NCBI GenBank assembly: GCA_965240325.2
Contig: OZ251237.1
Span: forward strand, 372,001 to 436,000
Reading direction: 5' to 3'
Length of the DNA: 64,000 nucleotides
Source: Rebecca billardiae RCC1528
Lineage: Eukaryota > Haptophyta
Shown: one piece after another, positions 46,588 to 57,400 of the stretch
Numbering within the stretch: position 1 is the stretch's first letter
How the letters are laid out: each line of letters begins with the position of its first letter
Position numbers and translations under genes: made by a program
The notes under the pieces: generated by a model
The model's input: only the letters and a program-made list of their open reading frames with translations
Told to the model about the DNA's origin: nothing
Databases searched by the model: none

Positions 46588-47028
46588 TCAACGACGAGGT
46601 GCAACTGTCTCGAATGCCGTGCCTTCGAGCTCCATGCTAGGGGCAGGCCTCGCCGGTTCTGGTCGTCCGAACTCATCGTCCGCGCCTCCCGATGCAGCGC
46701 AAGCAACGAGTGCGCGCTCGTCAACGCGTCGTGATGACATTTCCACAGGCACAGGTCGCTTGGGCCTTGCACGCCGTTGCGGGTTGGAGGATCTGTACGT
46801 ACAAATCGGTTGCACATCATCATCCGCAAACATACCTCTGTCGTCGCACTTGGAAAGCCAAAGTTCACGGAGCTCGTCGAACACGGCTGGGTTGACGCTC
46901 TGGTCATCTGCCACGGCGACTCGCATGTTGTCCACAATGTTGTCCACAAGGTCTGTCGCGAAGGTCTGGGCTCGCCCGGCGGTTAGCGACGTGAGGGTGC
47001 GTGCGCGGAGGGGACGGGCGCCATCCAT
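46588..47028 (-). CDS. TFIIA alpha-like N-terminal domain protein
   Basis: The conserved part is residues about 24-60: T-D-L-V-D-N-I-V-D-N-M-R-V-A-V followed by V-N-P-A-V-F-D-E-L-R-E-L-W-L-S-K. That matches the N-terminal helical domain of the TFIIA large subunit (alpha), which forms the four-helix bundle with the small subunit. The C-terminal acidic and beta-barrel domain that contacts TBP is missing; instead a basic, Ser/Ala-rich tail ends at 46588. The start may be the ATG at 47028, or the conserved part may begin after a splice acceptor (CAG) near 46,983. It could be a truncated paralogue, a pseudogene, or one exon of a longer gene. Family assignment is moderate, by pattern only. Confidence 0.45.
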   Translation of the reverse strand: MDGARPLRARTLTSLTAGRAQTFATDLVDNIVDNMRVAVADDQSVNPAVFDELRELWLSKCDDRGMFADDDVQPICTYRSSNPQRRARPKRPVPVEMSSRRVDERALVACAASGGADDEFGRPEPARPAPSMELEGTAFETVAPRR

Positions 47029-47362
47029 CAGCAACGCGAGGGTGCGTGTACGACGGGTGCGTGCGCGAACGGGGCGCAAGGCGCCCCCCCCCCCGCGCGC
47101 TGGTTCACGCCCGCCATCGTACCAGGCCCGCCATTGTTCCAACACCGGCCCGGGGCCCCGGGTGGAATCAGTGATCAGCAGTGATCCGCCGCGCCCACGC
47201 AGTGATCCTTAAGGTACTAGGTATAGTACAATAGTACGCCGACGACTAGCTCTTAGCTGAAGTACAAGACCAGATAGTACTATAGTTTGCTACATTCGTT
47301 TTATTAGCAGACGAATTATCGGCCGAAGGCGATATGACACTGCATGACAGGCGGCTACAGGT
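47029..47362. other. intergenic region between two minus-strand genes
   Basis: 334 bases including an eleven-base C run near 47,085 and an AT-rich patch with several TAGTAC motifs near 47,210-47,285. No gene is seen. Confidence 0.55.
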
Positions 47363-48454
47363 CTACTGCCGGCCGCGCCCGCGCCCGCGGCCGCCGCGGC
47401 CGCCGCGCCCACGCCCGCGGCCGGCACCCCTGGCGCCGCCGCGCCCGCGCGACCCCGACGCGCCCCCGGCCCCGGGCCCGGGCCCGGTGAACTTGGCGAC
47501 TCGCTGCGCGCGCTCGTGCGCGAGCTTGCCGCGCTTGGCGATTTTGCCCTCGTCGAGCACGGGCTTGCCAGCGGGCGCGGAGCTCTTGAGCACCTTGTCG
47601 AGCACCTTGCTGGCGGCCGCGCGCTCGGAGGACGAGTCCGCCGTGACCGCGGGCTCGTACTTGCGCTTCTGGCCGCGCTGCTTGTCCGGCTCGCCCGCGA
47701 GCGTGCGGTCGAACTTGCCGAGAGAGGCCGTCGAGCGCTGCGCGGCGTGCAGCGCGACATCGGCCTGCTTGAGCCGCGCCTCTTTGCTCGGCGCCGCGCC
47801 GCGCAGCTCGGGCACGCCCGCAGCCGCCGTCGCCACTGCCGCCGGCGGCGCGCCGCCGCCACCGCCGCCATCCTTGCGGCGCACCGCGCGGCGGTTGCGC
47901 TCCTCGTTGAAGAGCTGCTTGTTGCGCGCCTCCTTGCGCGCCGTCGCCTTCTGCTCGAAAGGGTCGGAGCCCGGGGCGTCGCTCGCCTTCGCCGGGAGGA
48001 GCCACTCGCGGTTCGGATCGTTCGCCTTCTGGTACCCGAAGCGCGGCGCCCACTTGCCCGTGGCCTCGTCATACACCATGCGCTCCTTCTTGCGCTTGGC
48101 GATCCCCTTCGCGGCGGCAAACTTCTCCCAGCGCGTCGGCGGCTTGGGCTTGGGCAGCGGCTTTTCGCGCGGGAGGCGCGTCGTCGGGGCTGGCAGCGCG
48201 ATCGTCGGGCCGCCGTCAGCGAGCGCCCACAGCTGGTTGAAGACGAGCTGCACACATTCGCGCGCCGCGCTCTGCAGGTATGACTCGCGCCCCTTGCGGA
48301 GCGCAGCCTCGTCCACGTCGTCTGCCGCGTACGCGGCGAGGCCACCCAGGTCGTACGCGAGCGTGTCGGCCCGCTCGACGCCGTCGGCCGCGCCGTCGGC
48401 GGGCGCGGTGCTGCCGAGGAGCGTGCGCACGTCCACGGTGCCCTCTGCCTCCAT
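47363..48454 (-). CDS. RRS1: ribosome biogenesis regulatory protein RRS1
   Basis: RRS1, with Rpf2, recruits the 5S RNP into pre-60S ribosomes in the nucleolus. The 363-residue single-exon product shows the family order: a D-L-G-G-L-A-A-Y-A segment, A-R-E-C-V-Q-L-V-F-N-Q-L-W, L-P-R-E-K-P-L-P-K-P-K-P-P-T-R-W-E-K-F-A, a Lys-rich run (K-R-K-K-E-R-M-V-Y-D-E), W-A-P-R-F-G-Y-Q-K-A-N-D and D-P-F-E-Q-K-A-T-A-R-K-E. The C-terminal third is lower complexity, with a bipartite basic stretch and a terminal Gly/Arg-rich (GR/RG) tail of about 35 residues, which suits RNA binding and nucleolar retention. It shares a 130-base divergent promoter with another ribosome biogenesis gene, so co-regulation is plausible. 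Confidence 0.93.
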   Translation of the reverse strand: MEAEGTVDVRTLLGSTAPADGAADGVERADTLAYDLGGLAAYAADDVDEAALRKGRESYLQSAARECVQLVFNQLWALADGGPTIALPAPTTRLPREKPLPKPKPPTRWEKFAAAKGIAKRKKERMVYDEATGKWAPRFGYQKANDPNREWLLPAKASDAPGSDPFEQKATARKEARNKQLFNEERNRRAVRRKDGGGGGGAPPAAVATAAAGVPELRGAAPSKEARLKQADVALHAAQRSTASLGKFDRTLAGEPDKQRGQKRKYEPAVTADSSSERAAASKVLDKVLKSSAPAGKPVLDEGKIAKRGKLAHERAQRVAKFTGPGPGAGGASGSRGRGGARGAGRGRGRGGRGGRGRGRGRQ

Positions 48455-48584
48455 GGTGGCCCCGATCCCCGGCCGAACGACGTGACGAGGCCACGCGCGC
48501 CGGGCGTGGCTTCCAGTCGCGACGACGAGCCCGTTGGCTCGCGTGCCCAGGGCCGAGTGTCCTGATCAAGAGCACGGAGCCGCC
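48455..48584. promoter_or_regulatory. divergent promoter, RRS1/RSL1D1-like
   Basis: 130 bases between start codons of two ribosome biogenesis genes. No TATA-like element is seen. Confidence 0.45.
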
Positions 48585-49834
48585 ATGGTGTGCGCCCGGC
48601 CGAGCACGTGCCCTCGCACCAAGGGCAGGCAGGCACCACGCTGCTCGCGCACACGCGCGCTCACACGACGCGCTCTGCGCGACCACGCCCACGCATCACG
48701 CAGGCAAAGGTCTCGCGGAAGGTCGCCAGCCCAGCGAAGGGCGCGGCGTCACCGGCGAAGCGGCCCAAGCAGGCGACGGCGACGGCCGACGAGGGCAAGC
48801 GCGCCAAGGGGGTGGCCGGCACCGCGCAGGACGGGAGGAGGGCGGATGCGACCCCCGGGGTGGTGCCAGCGACAACCGTTGCAAAGGCCGTGCGCGCGCT
48901 GCTCGCCCATCACAGGTGCGCCCAGCCCGCGTTCCCGCCGCGCGCGCAACGCGACGATGGGCGTCGGCGCTTGCTCAGCCCGCCGCGCGCGCAAAGCGGC
49001 GATGGGCGTCGGCGCTCGCTCAGCGCTGCTCTCCTCCCCGGCACGCGCTGCTCAGGTCATCGGACGAGGCGCGGCGCGGGGGCAAGGAGGCGCTCGTCGA
49101 GGCGGAGGCGCCCATCTCCGTCCAGATCGGCCTCTTCACCATCCCGGCGCGCAAGATCACCAAGCCGAGGAAGATCACGCTGCCGCACGCGCTCTACTCG
49201 ACGGAGACGGGCAACGGCGTGTGCCTGATCGTGAAGGACACGGTGAAGGCGGACGCGAAGAAGAGCGTCGGCATGGGCGGTGTGAAGGTGCTCTCCGTCG
49301 CCAAGCTGCGCCGCGACTACAAGGAGTTCGAGGCGAAGCGGCAGCTCTCCGAGAGCTACGACCTCTTCCTCGCGGACAACCGCGTGCTGCCGCTGCTGCC
49401 CAAGCTGCTGGGCAAGAGCTTCTTCCGCAAGAAGAAGTGCGCGCCCCCGAGGGAGCGCGCGCGCCGCGCGTGGGGCCGTGCGCTGTTTGCGTGATCGGTC
49501 GCTCACGTCACATGCGCCTGTGTGCGCGCCCTGCCCCCACAGGCACCCAGTGCCCATCGAGCTGCGGCGCGGCGGCGAGCTGCAGCGGCAGGTGCAGGAT
49601 GCGCTCAGCTGCACGTACCTGCACATGTCGGGCCAGACGATATTGGTGAAGGCGGGGACCACGGAGATGCCGGCAGGTGAGATCGAGGCCAACGTCGCGG
49701 CCACGCTGGGTGGCATTGTCGACGCGCTGAAAATCGGCGCGATCCAGACGCTGTACCTGAAGACGCCGTCGTCTGTCGCGCTGCCGCTCTACAAGGCGCT
49801 GCCGACCGCTGATGGGCCGACAGCGAGTGAGTGA
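48585..49834 (+). CDS. RSL1D1: ribosomal L1-domain protein, RSL1D1/Utp30/Cic1-like
   Basis: A nucleolar L1-fold protein of ribosome assembly. Proposed exons: ATG alone (48585-48587), 48704-48915, 49056-49436 and 49543-49834, with GT-AG introns of 116, 140 and 106 bases; all phases agree. The N-terminus is Lys/Ala/Pro-rich (A-K-V-S-R-K-V-A-S-P-A-K-G), then V-A-K-A-V-R-A-L-L-A-H-H-R. The L1 domain follows: I-G-L-F-T-I-P, R-K-I-T-L-P-H-A-L-Y, E-S-Y-D-L-F-L-A-D-N-R-V-L-P-L-L-P-K-L-L-G, F-F-R-K-K-K-H-P-V-P-I-E-L and Y-L-H-M-S-G. The protein lacks the long basic tail of animal RSL1D1. Intron 2 contains a tandem duplication that multiplies candidate CTCAG acceptors. The one-codon first exon depends on phase and motif evidence; the rest is firm. 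Confidence 0.85.
48937..49025 (+). repeat. 43-bp tandem duplication inside an intron
   Basis: Two near-identical units (CCGCGCGCGCAA, then GATGGGCGTCGGCGCT and GCTCAGC) lie in the second intron of the L1-domain gene. Each ends with CTCAG, the same five bases as the acceptor used at 49051-49055. Confidence 0.85.
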
Positions 49835-49989
49835 GTCGCTACTCATCATATCTGATCGAGCTGAGCGTGAATACGACAGTGCGGCGGCGTCAGTAAAGTA
49901 AACTGATGCTACTACTACCGTTGTACTAGTAGTATACCGTACAGTATTAAATACCGCCAGTATGCCGTAGTAGTCGTACTGTCACGCCT

Positions 49990-50015
49990 TAACCAAGTGT
50001 GCACGTTAAAACATA
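49990..50015 (-). repeat. 26-bp dispersed repeat, inverted copy 2
   Basis: Exact reverse complement of 44604-44629. Confidence 0.9.
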
Positions 50016-50154
50016 GTACGTAAACTATATATATCGGCGATGGAGTGATGGGCGACTATGAGGGGGGGGGACGACGGCGAGGAGCGCTGATCCTGGTGTT
50101 TGTCTCTGCTGCTCGATCTGCTGCTACAGCTTGCTGACTCTGACGCCAATGCCC

Positions 50155-50208
50155 GTTGCATACCACGTCGTTAATATATATATATATATTAACGACGTGG
50201 TATGCAAC
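50155..50208. repeat. 54-bp perfect palindrome with AT core
   Basis: GTTGCATACCACGTCGTTAA pairs exactly with its complement around an alternating TA centre; a further (AT)n run follows to about 50,226. The structure could extrude as a cruciform. Confidence 0.95.
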
Positions 50209-50373
50209 ATATATATATATATATATTCTGGTGAACACAGCTTTAAACAATTTTAATTCGTGAGAAAGCCCTGGGAGACCCAGCTCCGACCCCCTTTAAT
50301 TGGTTGTCCAATACTGCTGTCCCAAGTAATACCGGAGTAGGAATACGAACAATGGGGCCTCAAACGTTTTTTG

Positions 50374-50472
50374 ATTAGGCACGCCTCGGGAATCGAGAAC
50401 GCACTTGGTTAATTTTTGCGCCAATTAGGGCACGCCTCGGGAATCGAAGCGCATGTGGTTAATTTTTGCGCG
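50374..50472. repeat. 50-bp tandem repeat, two copies
   Basis: Copies at 50374-50422 and 50424-50472 share CACGCCTCGGGAATCGA and GGTTAATTTTTGCGC, with a few differences in between. Confidence 0.9.
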
Positions 50473-51259
50473 CGCCGCATAGAGATGTCGTTGCGATTCC
50501 CACAAATCTGGCGGCGATCTTAGCGGTACCCCCTTACCCAGTTCATACCGCCTATACAATACGGTAACGGTACGGACCTGGCGCGCCTCGCCGTGCACCC
50601 GCACGAGGCCACGCGCCCCGGCGCGCGCGCGCCCGCGGCCTCGCACCCAAACTGCGAGACGCCGGCAGCGCTCGACGCGTGCCTCGCGCAGCGCGGCTGG
50701 CGAGCACGCTGAACGGCGTGGACGAGGCGCGCAACGCGGAGCGCCGCGAGGGTCACGCCGCGCGTCGAGCCGAACCGCGCGCGGCGCGCGAGGCCGCCGG
50801 GACCGAGTACCGACGCGGTCGCGCGCCATCTGGGCGTACGGCGGCAGCAGCGCGCACGACGTGCGGACTGCAGTTGCTGCACGACTACCACGCGTCGATG
50901 GCCGACGCGCGCACGCACGGCGTGATCGGTGCGTGCCGTTGCCGTGCCGCCGTGCCCGAGCGGCCGTGCGCAGCGACGACTGCATCGACTGCATCGACGC
51001 GCGCCTCGCTGGCGCCTCGGTGGGCCTTGCAGAACTGGGAGAGCCACGCTGCCGCACCTGGCTAATGGCTAAATCGCACACGCGACGCGCGAAGACGCGG
51101 CAGCTCGGATGATACCGTTAGTCAGCGCTGAACGGCCAACTCGTCTCATCCGTCATCGTCGTCGGGTCTGCCGGCCCTGGCAAGCTTCTCCGTCGCGTCC
51201 TAGACGCGCTGTGTTCGACCAGCCCCACCGGGAAAAGGCCGCTAGGCCCCCGCTGTTTA

Positions 51260-51308
51260 TACAGTTTACTAAGAATAAGAGACGCACACAGCTCAGGCAG
51301 GCGAGATT
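51260..51308 (+). repeat. 49-bp repeat, solo copy
   Basis: Identical to the two copies that flank the 44.8-45.1 kb unit, but unpaired here. Flanks differ from those of the pair. Confidence 0.95.
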
Positions 51309-51413
51309 GACGCCCGCCAACTGTCACCGCCCATGAAGCCGTCGCCGAACCGATCACGGCGAATCGACGAAATCGTCGTCCGGCCAAGGGTACAGTAGTG
51401 GTTGCTCAGGGTG

Positions 51414-54400
51414 TCATGGATGATGGCGGACTTCGCCTGCCGGCTTGCGGAAGGTAGTCTCCTCGAGGCGCTCCATGGCGCGCACGCCCTTGTCGTGCTC
51501 CTTGAGCAAGGTCTGCAGCTGTGCGTGCGCACGTCGTGCGCGGAGTGGCACGGGGGTCGTGGGATACTGTCAGCCGGCGTGGCGAGTGATGCGCGGGGGC
51601 GCGCACGCGAGGCAGGCTCACCATGCGTGCCATCTTCTCCACGGCGTCGTGAGCGTACGCGCGCGCCTCGTCGTTCCACAGCTGCAGTGCGGGCTGCACC
51701 GCATACACTGCCTGCCGGTGCCACATGCGGTGGCTCTCGAGGAACGCGTACAGCTGCTCCCAGAACTCAGGGCGCTCGTCGGCAAGCACGGCGCCGCCAG
51801 CACGCTCCAGCGCGACCGCCGACTCGGCCTCGCGGCGCATGCTCGCCGCCGCCTCACGCTCGCGCTCGACCCACGCGTCGACGAGGCGCGCGCGCACGGC
51901 GAGCGTCTGGCGCGCTTTTGCCTCCCTCACCGCGCGCGCGCGCTGCTGGTCCATGCGCGAGCGGCGCACCGGGCTGTCGCGCAGCAGCTGGCGTGAGCCG
52001 TGGCGCGCGCCGTGTCCCCTGAGCACGGAGCACATCATCTGCTCGCCGCCCTCCTCCTCGCGCTCCGCGTCGTCGAGTGCGGTGGCGCCGAAGCGGTCCT
52101 CCGTGTTGACCTGGAGCTCAGGCTCGCGCAGCAGCAGCAGGAGGCACTCCATCGCGCGGCTCGACGCCGCGAGGTGCAGCGCCGTGCGCCCGTGCGCGTC
52201 GGCGGCGTTGACCTCACACCGCGCGAGCAGCAGCCGTCGCACGCGGCCGTCGTCGCCGCGCGCCGTGGCGTCGCACAGCGAGGACGCGGGGTTGAAGGCC
52301 GGGCCGAGGCTTGCACCGTGCTCAAGCAGCAGCTCGATGCACGCGTCGCGCTCGAAGTTGACCGCATTCACCAGCGGCGTCGCGCCGCGCACGTCCACCA
52401 TGTTCGCGTCGGCGCGTTGCTGCAGCAGCAGCCTCGCATTCTCAACGTGGCCCTCCGCTGCGGCGATGTGCAGCGCGGTGCGGCGGTACCGCGTGACGAG
52501 CTTCACGTCGACGCCAAAGCGGCAGAGCTGGGCGAGCTCGGCCGAGCCGTCGGCGTGCTTCGCCGCAGAGCACAGCCGCTCGCACATATCCGCCGAGCCC
52601 TGCGTGCCGCCGTGCGTCGAGAGCAGCGCGGCCACGTCCGCGTGCGCGCCGACGAGCGCGTCGTCGAGCGCGGTCGCGTGGCGCCGGTCCTCCGCGCGCG
52701 CGTCCGCCTTGTGCGCGAGCAGCAGCGTGACGACGGGCGCGCTGCCGCCGCACGCGGCGAGGTGCAGCGCGGTGCGCCCGTCAAAGTCGGCGCTGTTCAC
52801 CTCGACCGCCCGCGTGCCCAGCATCCGGCGCACCGCGTCCACGTCGCCCTTGACGCACGCCGTGCACAGCCGCGCGTGCAGCAGCTGCCGACGCTTGCGC
52901 GCGGCCGCGCTCACTGCGTGCTGTGCCGAGCGCAGGCCACTCTCAGCGCGGCCGCTGGCTTCGGAGCGCGCGCCCTCGGAGCGCACCGAGAGCGAGCCAT
53001 CCGCGTGCACCGAGCCCGATGCCATCGACGTGCCCGTCCGAGCTGTCCCCACCGTTCGGCCAGTGGCGGGCTCGCCTGAATGGCGCGCAGGGGTGGGCGT
53101 GAGAGGCGAGCGGGGCGCGCGGGGTTGCGAGTGGGGTGCGTGCGCGCGTCCGCGAGGCTAGAGCGGCGCGCACCATCAAGCTGCGCGGACGCGTTGTCCA
53201 GCACGCGGTCCTCCTCCGCCGGGAAGAGCTTGAGCGCCGCCCTGTACGCCTCGGTGGAGAGGGCGAAGACGAGGGTGTGCGCGCCCTGCCCAGCGCGCGC
53301 AGACAGCGTGTGCCGCGTGCCAAAGATGAACGGGACGGCGCCGGCGGTGTCGCCAGGGCCGAGCACGTCCAGCTGCGCGCCCGCGTCCTTGCCCGCCGCC
53401 TCCTCCTCCTCCTCGCGGTACGCCTCGAGCTCGCCGCTCGAGATGAGCAGCAGCTCCTTGCACACCTCCCCCTGCCGGTACACGCTCGCCTCGGGCTCGA
53501 GCGAGCGCGCGCGCAGCGAGGACGAGACGCGGTCGAGGAAGCCGCCTGAGCAGCCGCGCAGCAGCGCGCAGTTGGCGACGAGCGCGCGGTTCGTGTGCGC
53601 CGACACCTCGACCTGTAGTGCCATCGGCAGCGCCGTGTAGATCGCGTCCGCCTGCACCTGCGAGAGCGAGGCGCTCTGCAGCCGCTGCGTGAAGAACTTG
53701 CGCAGGCGCGCCTTGAGCTCGGAGGGCACGCGGATGTGCGCAATGAACGTGTGCGCGAGCTCGAGCTGGGCGCGCTTGGCGACGATGGCGTCGTCCTGCC
53801 GCATCACGCGCCCCGAGATGCCGCCCACCGCCCACGCGTACACCGTCATGTTGCCCACGAGCAGGACGATGGTAAAGACCATCTCGGCGTGATTCGCCGG
53901 CAACTGGCTAAGGCCGAGAGCGGAGATCATCGAGGTCACCGCGTTGAACGAGATGAGGTAGTGGTCGTACATGCGCGCCTCGGGCGAGTCGTAGTGCTGC
54001 ACGTGCCCGCCCACCTTGCTCGCGAGCATCTCGTACTCGTCCGCCCACGTCACGTCAGTGAGCGAGTGCGCGAGCTCGCCGTAGCCCATCACGTTCCACA
54101 CGCACGCGCACAGGTGCGACATGTACCCCAGCACGCCCAGGCTCACGACCATCCCACCCAACAGGTCGGTGTCCGAGATGCGCGCGTACCAGCCTGCGAA
54201 GGCGGTCCGCACGTACAGCACGTTCAGCAGCCGCACGAGGCGGAGGCACGTGCTCACGAGTGGCTGCGCGCCCATGCCGTACGCGAGCGCGTCGTGCGGC
54301 CACGACGCGAGCAGGTCGAGCGTGAAGTGCGTGTCGCGGTAGTGCCGCCGCAGCTCTCTCGGCTCGACCACCTCGACGGAGTTGTCGTTCACGTACGTCG

Positions 54401-57400
54401 TCACAAAGCACGCCGCCACGCGCAGCACGTAGAAGCCGTCGAGCGCAAAGCTCAGCGTGTGGATCCACTCCATGTGCCGCGTGTCCTCGAAGAAGGCGAG
54501 CTGCAGAGGCACCAGCACCATGTCGAACACAGCCGCGGCGAGGAAGGTGCGGTGCAGCCAGGCGGTGAACGGCGAGCGGCAGCTGATCACGTACCACGGG
54601 CGGCGGGCGGCGTCCTCCGCGCCGCCGCTCGAGCCCGTGCCCCCGCCGCCGGGCCCGGCGCCTCGCGACAGGCTGGACATGTCGAGCCGCGCGCGGCCGC
54701 CACCGCGCGCGCGGAGCTGGTCCGCCCGCTCGCGCAGCCGCACGACGAGCGCCTCCCAGACCACGCCCGGCTCAGCGCCAGAGCCGCTCGATCCGTTATC
54801 CGAGCCGCTCGATCCGCGGTTCAGAGGTGCCGGCTGCGGAGCGGCGGCGGTAGCTTGGAGTTGGAGGCTGCCGTCGTTGCCGCCGCTCAGCTGGGCCGCC
54901 GCCAGCTCGACCGGATCTCTCGGCCCGTCGAGCGGCACCGACAGACCGAGCGCCTCGGCGCACCAGCGCCGCACGTGCTCGGCGCTCGTGCCCTCCGGCA
55001 GCGAGATCGGACGCTCCATCACGGCCAGCAACTCGCGCGCACTCACCGGCCTGGCGCCGAGCAGCCGGCGCGTGTCGAGCCGGCGCTCGATGGTCTCGCC
55101 GAGCACCGCGCATGCCGCCGCCGTCCCGAGCGCGGCGGACAGCTGGGCGAGCGTGCCCGCATCGTCGGCAGGTGGCCGTCCCGAGCGGGCGAGGTGGTGC
55201 CGCACCCCGCCCGCCGCCCCCTCCTCGGTGCGCCCCTCGGAGGGCGAGTGCGCGCTGCTCTGCGTGCTCTGCTTGAGCGGCGAGGGCGGGACGGAGGACG
55301 CGGCGCTCAGCTGGAGCGGCGGGAGCAGCTGTGCGTCCGCACGGCCCGCCTCCGTGCCCTCGTGCTCGCCCGCGGGCTGGCCCGACGTCGAGCCGTCCTC
55401 TCCCGCAGCCGAGTGGCCAGCAAGGATCCACGCCGCCACGCCCACCACGAACTGCTGCCGCGTAATGTTGGACGGGAGGCGCTGGCCGGCAGAGGGCTTG
55501 GAGCCGCGGCGCGCGGAGCCGTCGACGGCGCCGTCGCCAACATTTGGCGCGCCCCGTACCAGAGCCTGCAGCGGCGCAGTCGACGCCCGCCCGTGCGACT
55601 CCCAATCGGCGCCGGCGCTGTCCGATGAGGGCGCGCCCCGCGTGCCGCTCGCCGTCTCGACACCGAGCAAGCGGCGCAGCTCACCCAGCTCATCGCCCGG
55701 CTCATCGCCGGCTCCGCTCATCGCCGGCTCCAAACCGCCTGCGGCGGAGCTGCCGGCGTCGCCCTCGCGGCCCGGCGTGTTGTAAGGCGCGGCTGCCCCG
55801 TCCACGCGAGCGTGCTGCGTTGTGACAAGCGTCGACGTACCGAACAGCGGCAACGAGCCACCCTCGGCGCTGCCATCGCCCCGCCGATCACGGGGCTCGG
55901 CCTCGGCGGCGGTGGGGCTCGCCGGTACATGCTCCGCCGGAGTGCCGTCGTCGTGCTCAGCGACTGAATGTGCGATGTGCGTGCTCGACGACTGCCCTGC
56001 TTCCTCGGCGACGAGGCCGACGAAGCAGGGCAGTGACGACTCGTCGGCCTCGTCGCCCTCAGCCACGGCGGCGGCGGCGCGGGCGGCGGCGCTCGCAACC
56101 GCCGCTTCGTGCTTGGCTTGATTGAGCGCGTCCTCGACGTCGCTCGACCGCCTCAGGGCCATCGAGGTGCGCGCCGCCGTCGAGCTGCGCGCCGCACCCG
56201 ACACGCTCATCAGCGCGTGCGCCGCCACGCTCACGTGCCGGAAGAGAGATTGGATCTCGTGCTTGCCCATGTCGCCCAGGGAGCCCTGCAGGGAGCGCAC
56301 GTCGCGCGCGCGGATGGAGCCGCGCTTGCGCGAGTCGAACAGCGAGAAGAGGGCGCCGAGCACGTGCGCGGCCTCGGCGACGAGCTCGGCCGATCGCGGC
56401 ACCGGCTCGAGCCGCTGCGGCGGAGTGCTCGGTGGCGACTCCACACCAGCAGTTGGTGCCCACGGCCGGGCCGCCAGCCCCGCGCCGCTCGAGTGGAAAG
56501 GGTTGGTCGAAGAGGGCTTCTGCATCGAGGCGAGAGGAGACGCTGAGGGGGATTGGGCACCGCCGGTCGACGCCACCGACGCCGTGGATGTCGTGAAGGC
56601 TGCCCTTGATCCTGCTGCCCTTGATGAGGCTCTCCCTGACCGGCTCAGCCGCGAGAGCTGCGCCGAGCGAGGGAGCCGCGCCCTGCGCCACACCGGCGAC
56701 GACGCGTCGGACGCGGCCAGCTTGACACCAGCGGTGGGCATGGGCGTGCGCGTTCGGAGCCTGTCGTGCAGCTCGCCGAAGTGCGCGAGGAAGCGGTGCG
56801 AGAGGAGGAGCGTGATGAAGCCGCCCTCTGAGATGAACGCGTGGCGCGGCCACAGGCTGTCCACCTCCTCCGCCATCTCGATCGCGTCGTCGTCGTCCAC
56901 GCCCAGCTCCTCTCGGAGCAGCGTGCGCAGGACGAGGCGCTCGGCCTTGCGCCGCTCGGCCCGCTTCATCGTCTCACGCCTGGCCGGATCGAGCCGCGCG
57001 GCGAAGAGCTCCTGCAGCTCCGCCAGCCCGGCCTCTGCGGCCGGCAGCTTGAGCACCAGCCGATGGAAGGCGTGAGGATCGGCATTGGCGTCGCCCCCCT
57101 CGGCGCCGGCTTCGGGCACGCCCTCTTCGCCTCTTGTATCCACTCGCGCCTGCTCGTCGGCGCCACCGTCGCGGCCCTCGGCTGGGCCATGCCCGCGGTC
57201 CGCGCCGGTGCGCTGCTCGTCCTCGTCCTCGCTGCCACCCTCGTCGTCTGTGTCCGTGTCGGCCTCCTCGACGGCGTAGCTGCTGATCCACAGCTCGACA
57301 TGGCGGCCGAGCAGCTTGAAGAGCGCGCGATGCTCCCGAGCGAGCAGCCGCGCGGCCTGCCTCGCGCGCTTCAGGCTCACGGACACCTCGTGCACGCTGT

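Larger units (their letters stand above)
49835..51413. other. convergent intergenic region rich in palindromes and repeats
   Basis: About 1.6 kb between convergent genes. It contains the inverted 26-bp motif, a 54-bp perfect palindrome, a 50-bp tandem repeat and a solo 49-bp repeat. The middle (50,500-51,060) is GC-rich with open frames on both strands but no recognisable protein, so no gene is called. Confidence 0.65.

Noticed and set aside
50374-50472. Tandem repeat containing TTCGATTCCC on the minus strand as a tRNA or tRNA-derived gene
   Set aside because: A T-loop-like string is present, but I cannot build acceptor, D and anticodon stems around it.
50425-51081. Open frames on both strands in the gap before the channel gene
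   Set aside because: Low-complexity Arg/Ala-rich translations on both strands with no motif or splice logic.
53080-53640. Plus-strand frames opposite the second CNBD
   Set aside because: Shadow composition; the minus strand carries the continuous channel sequence.
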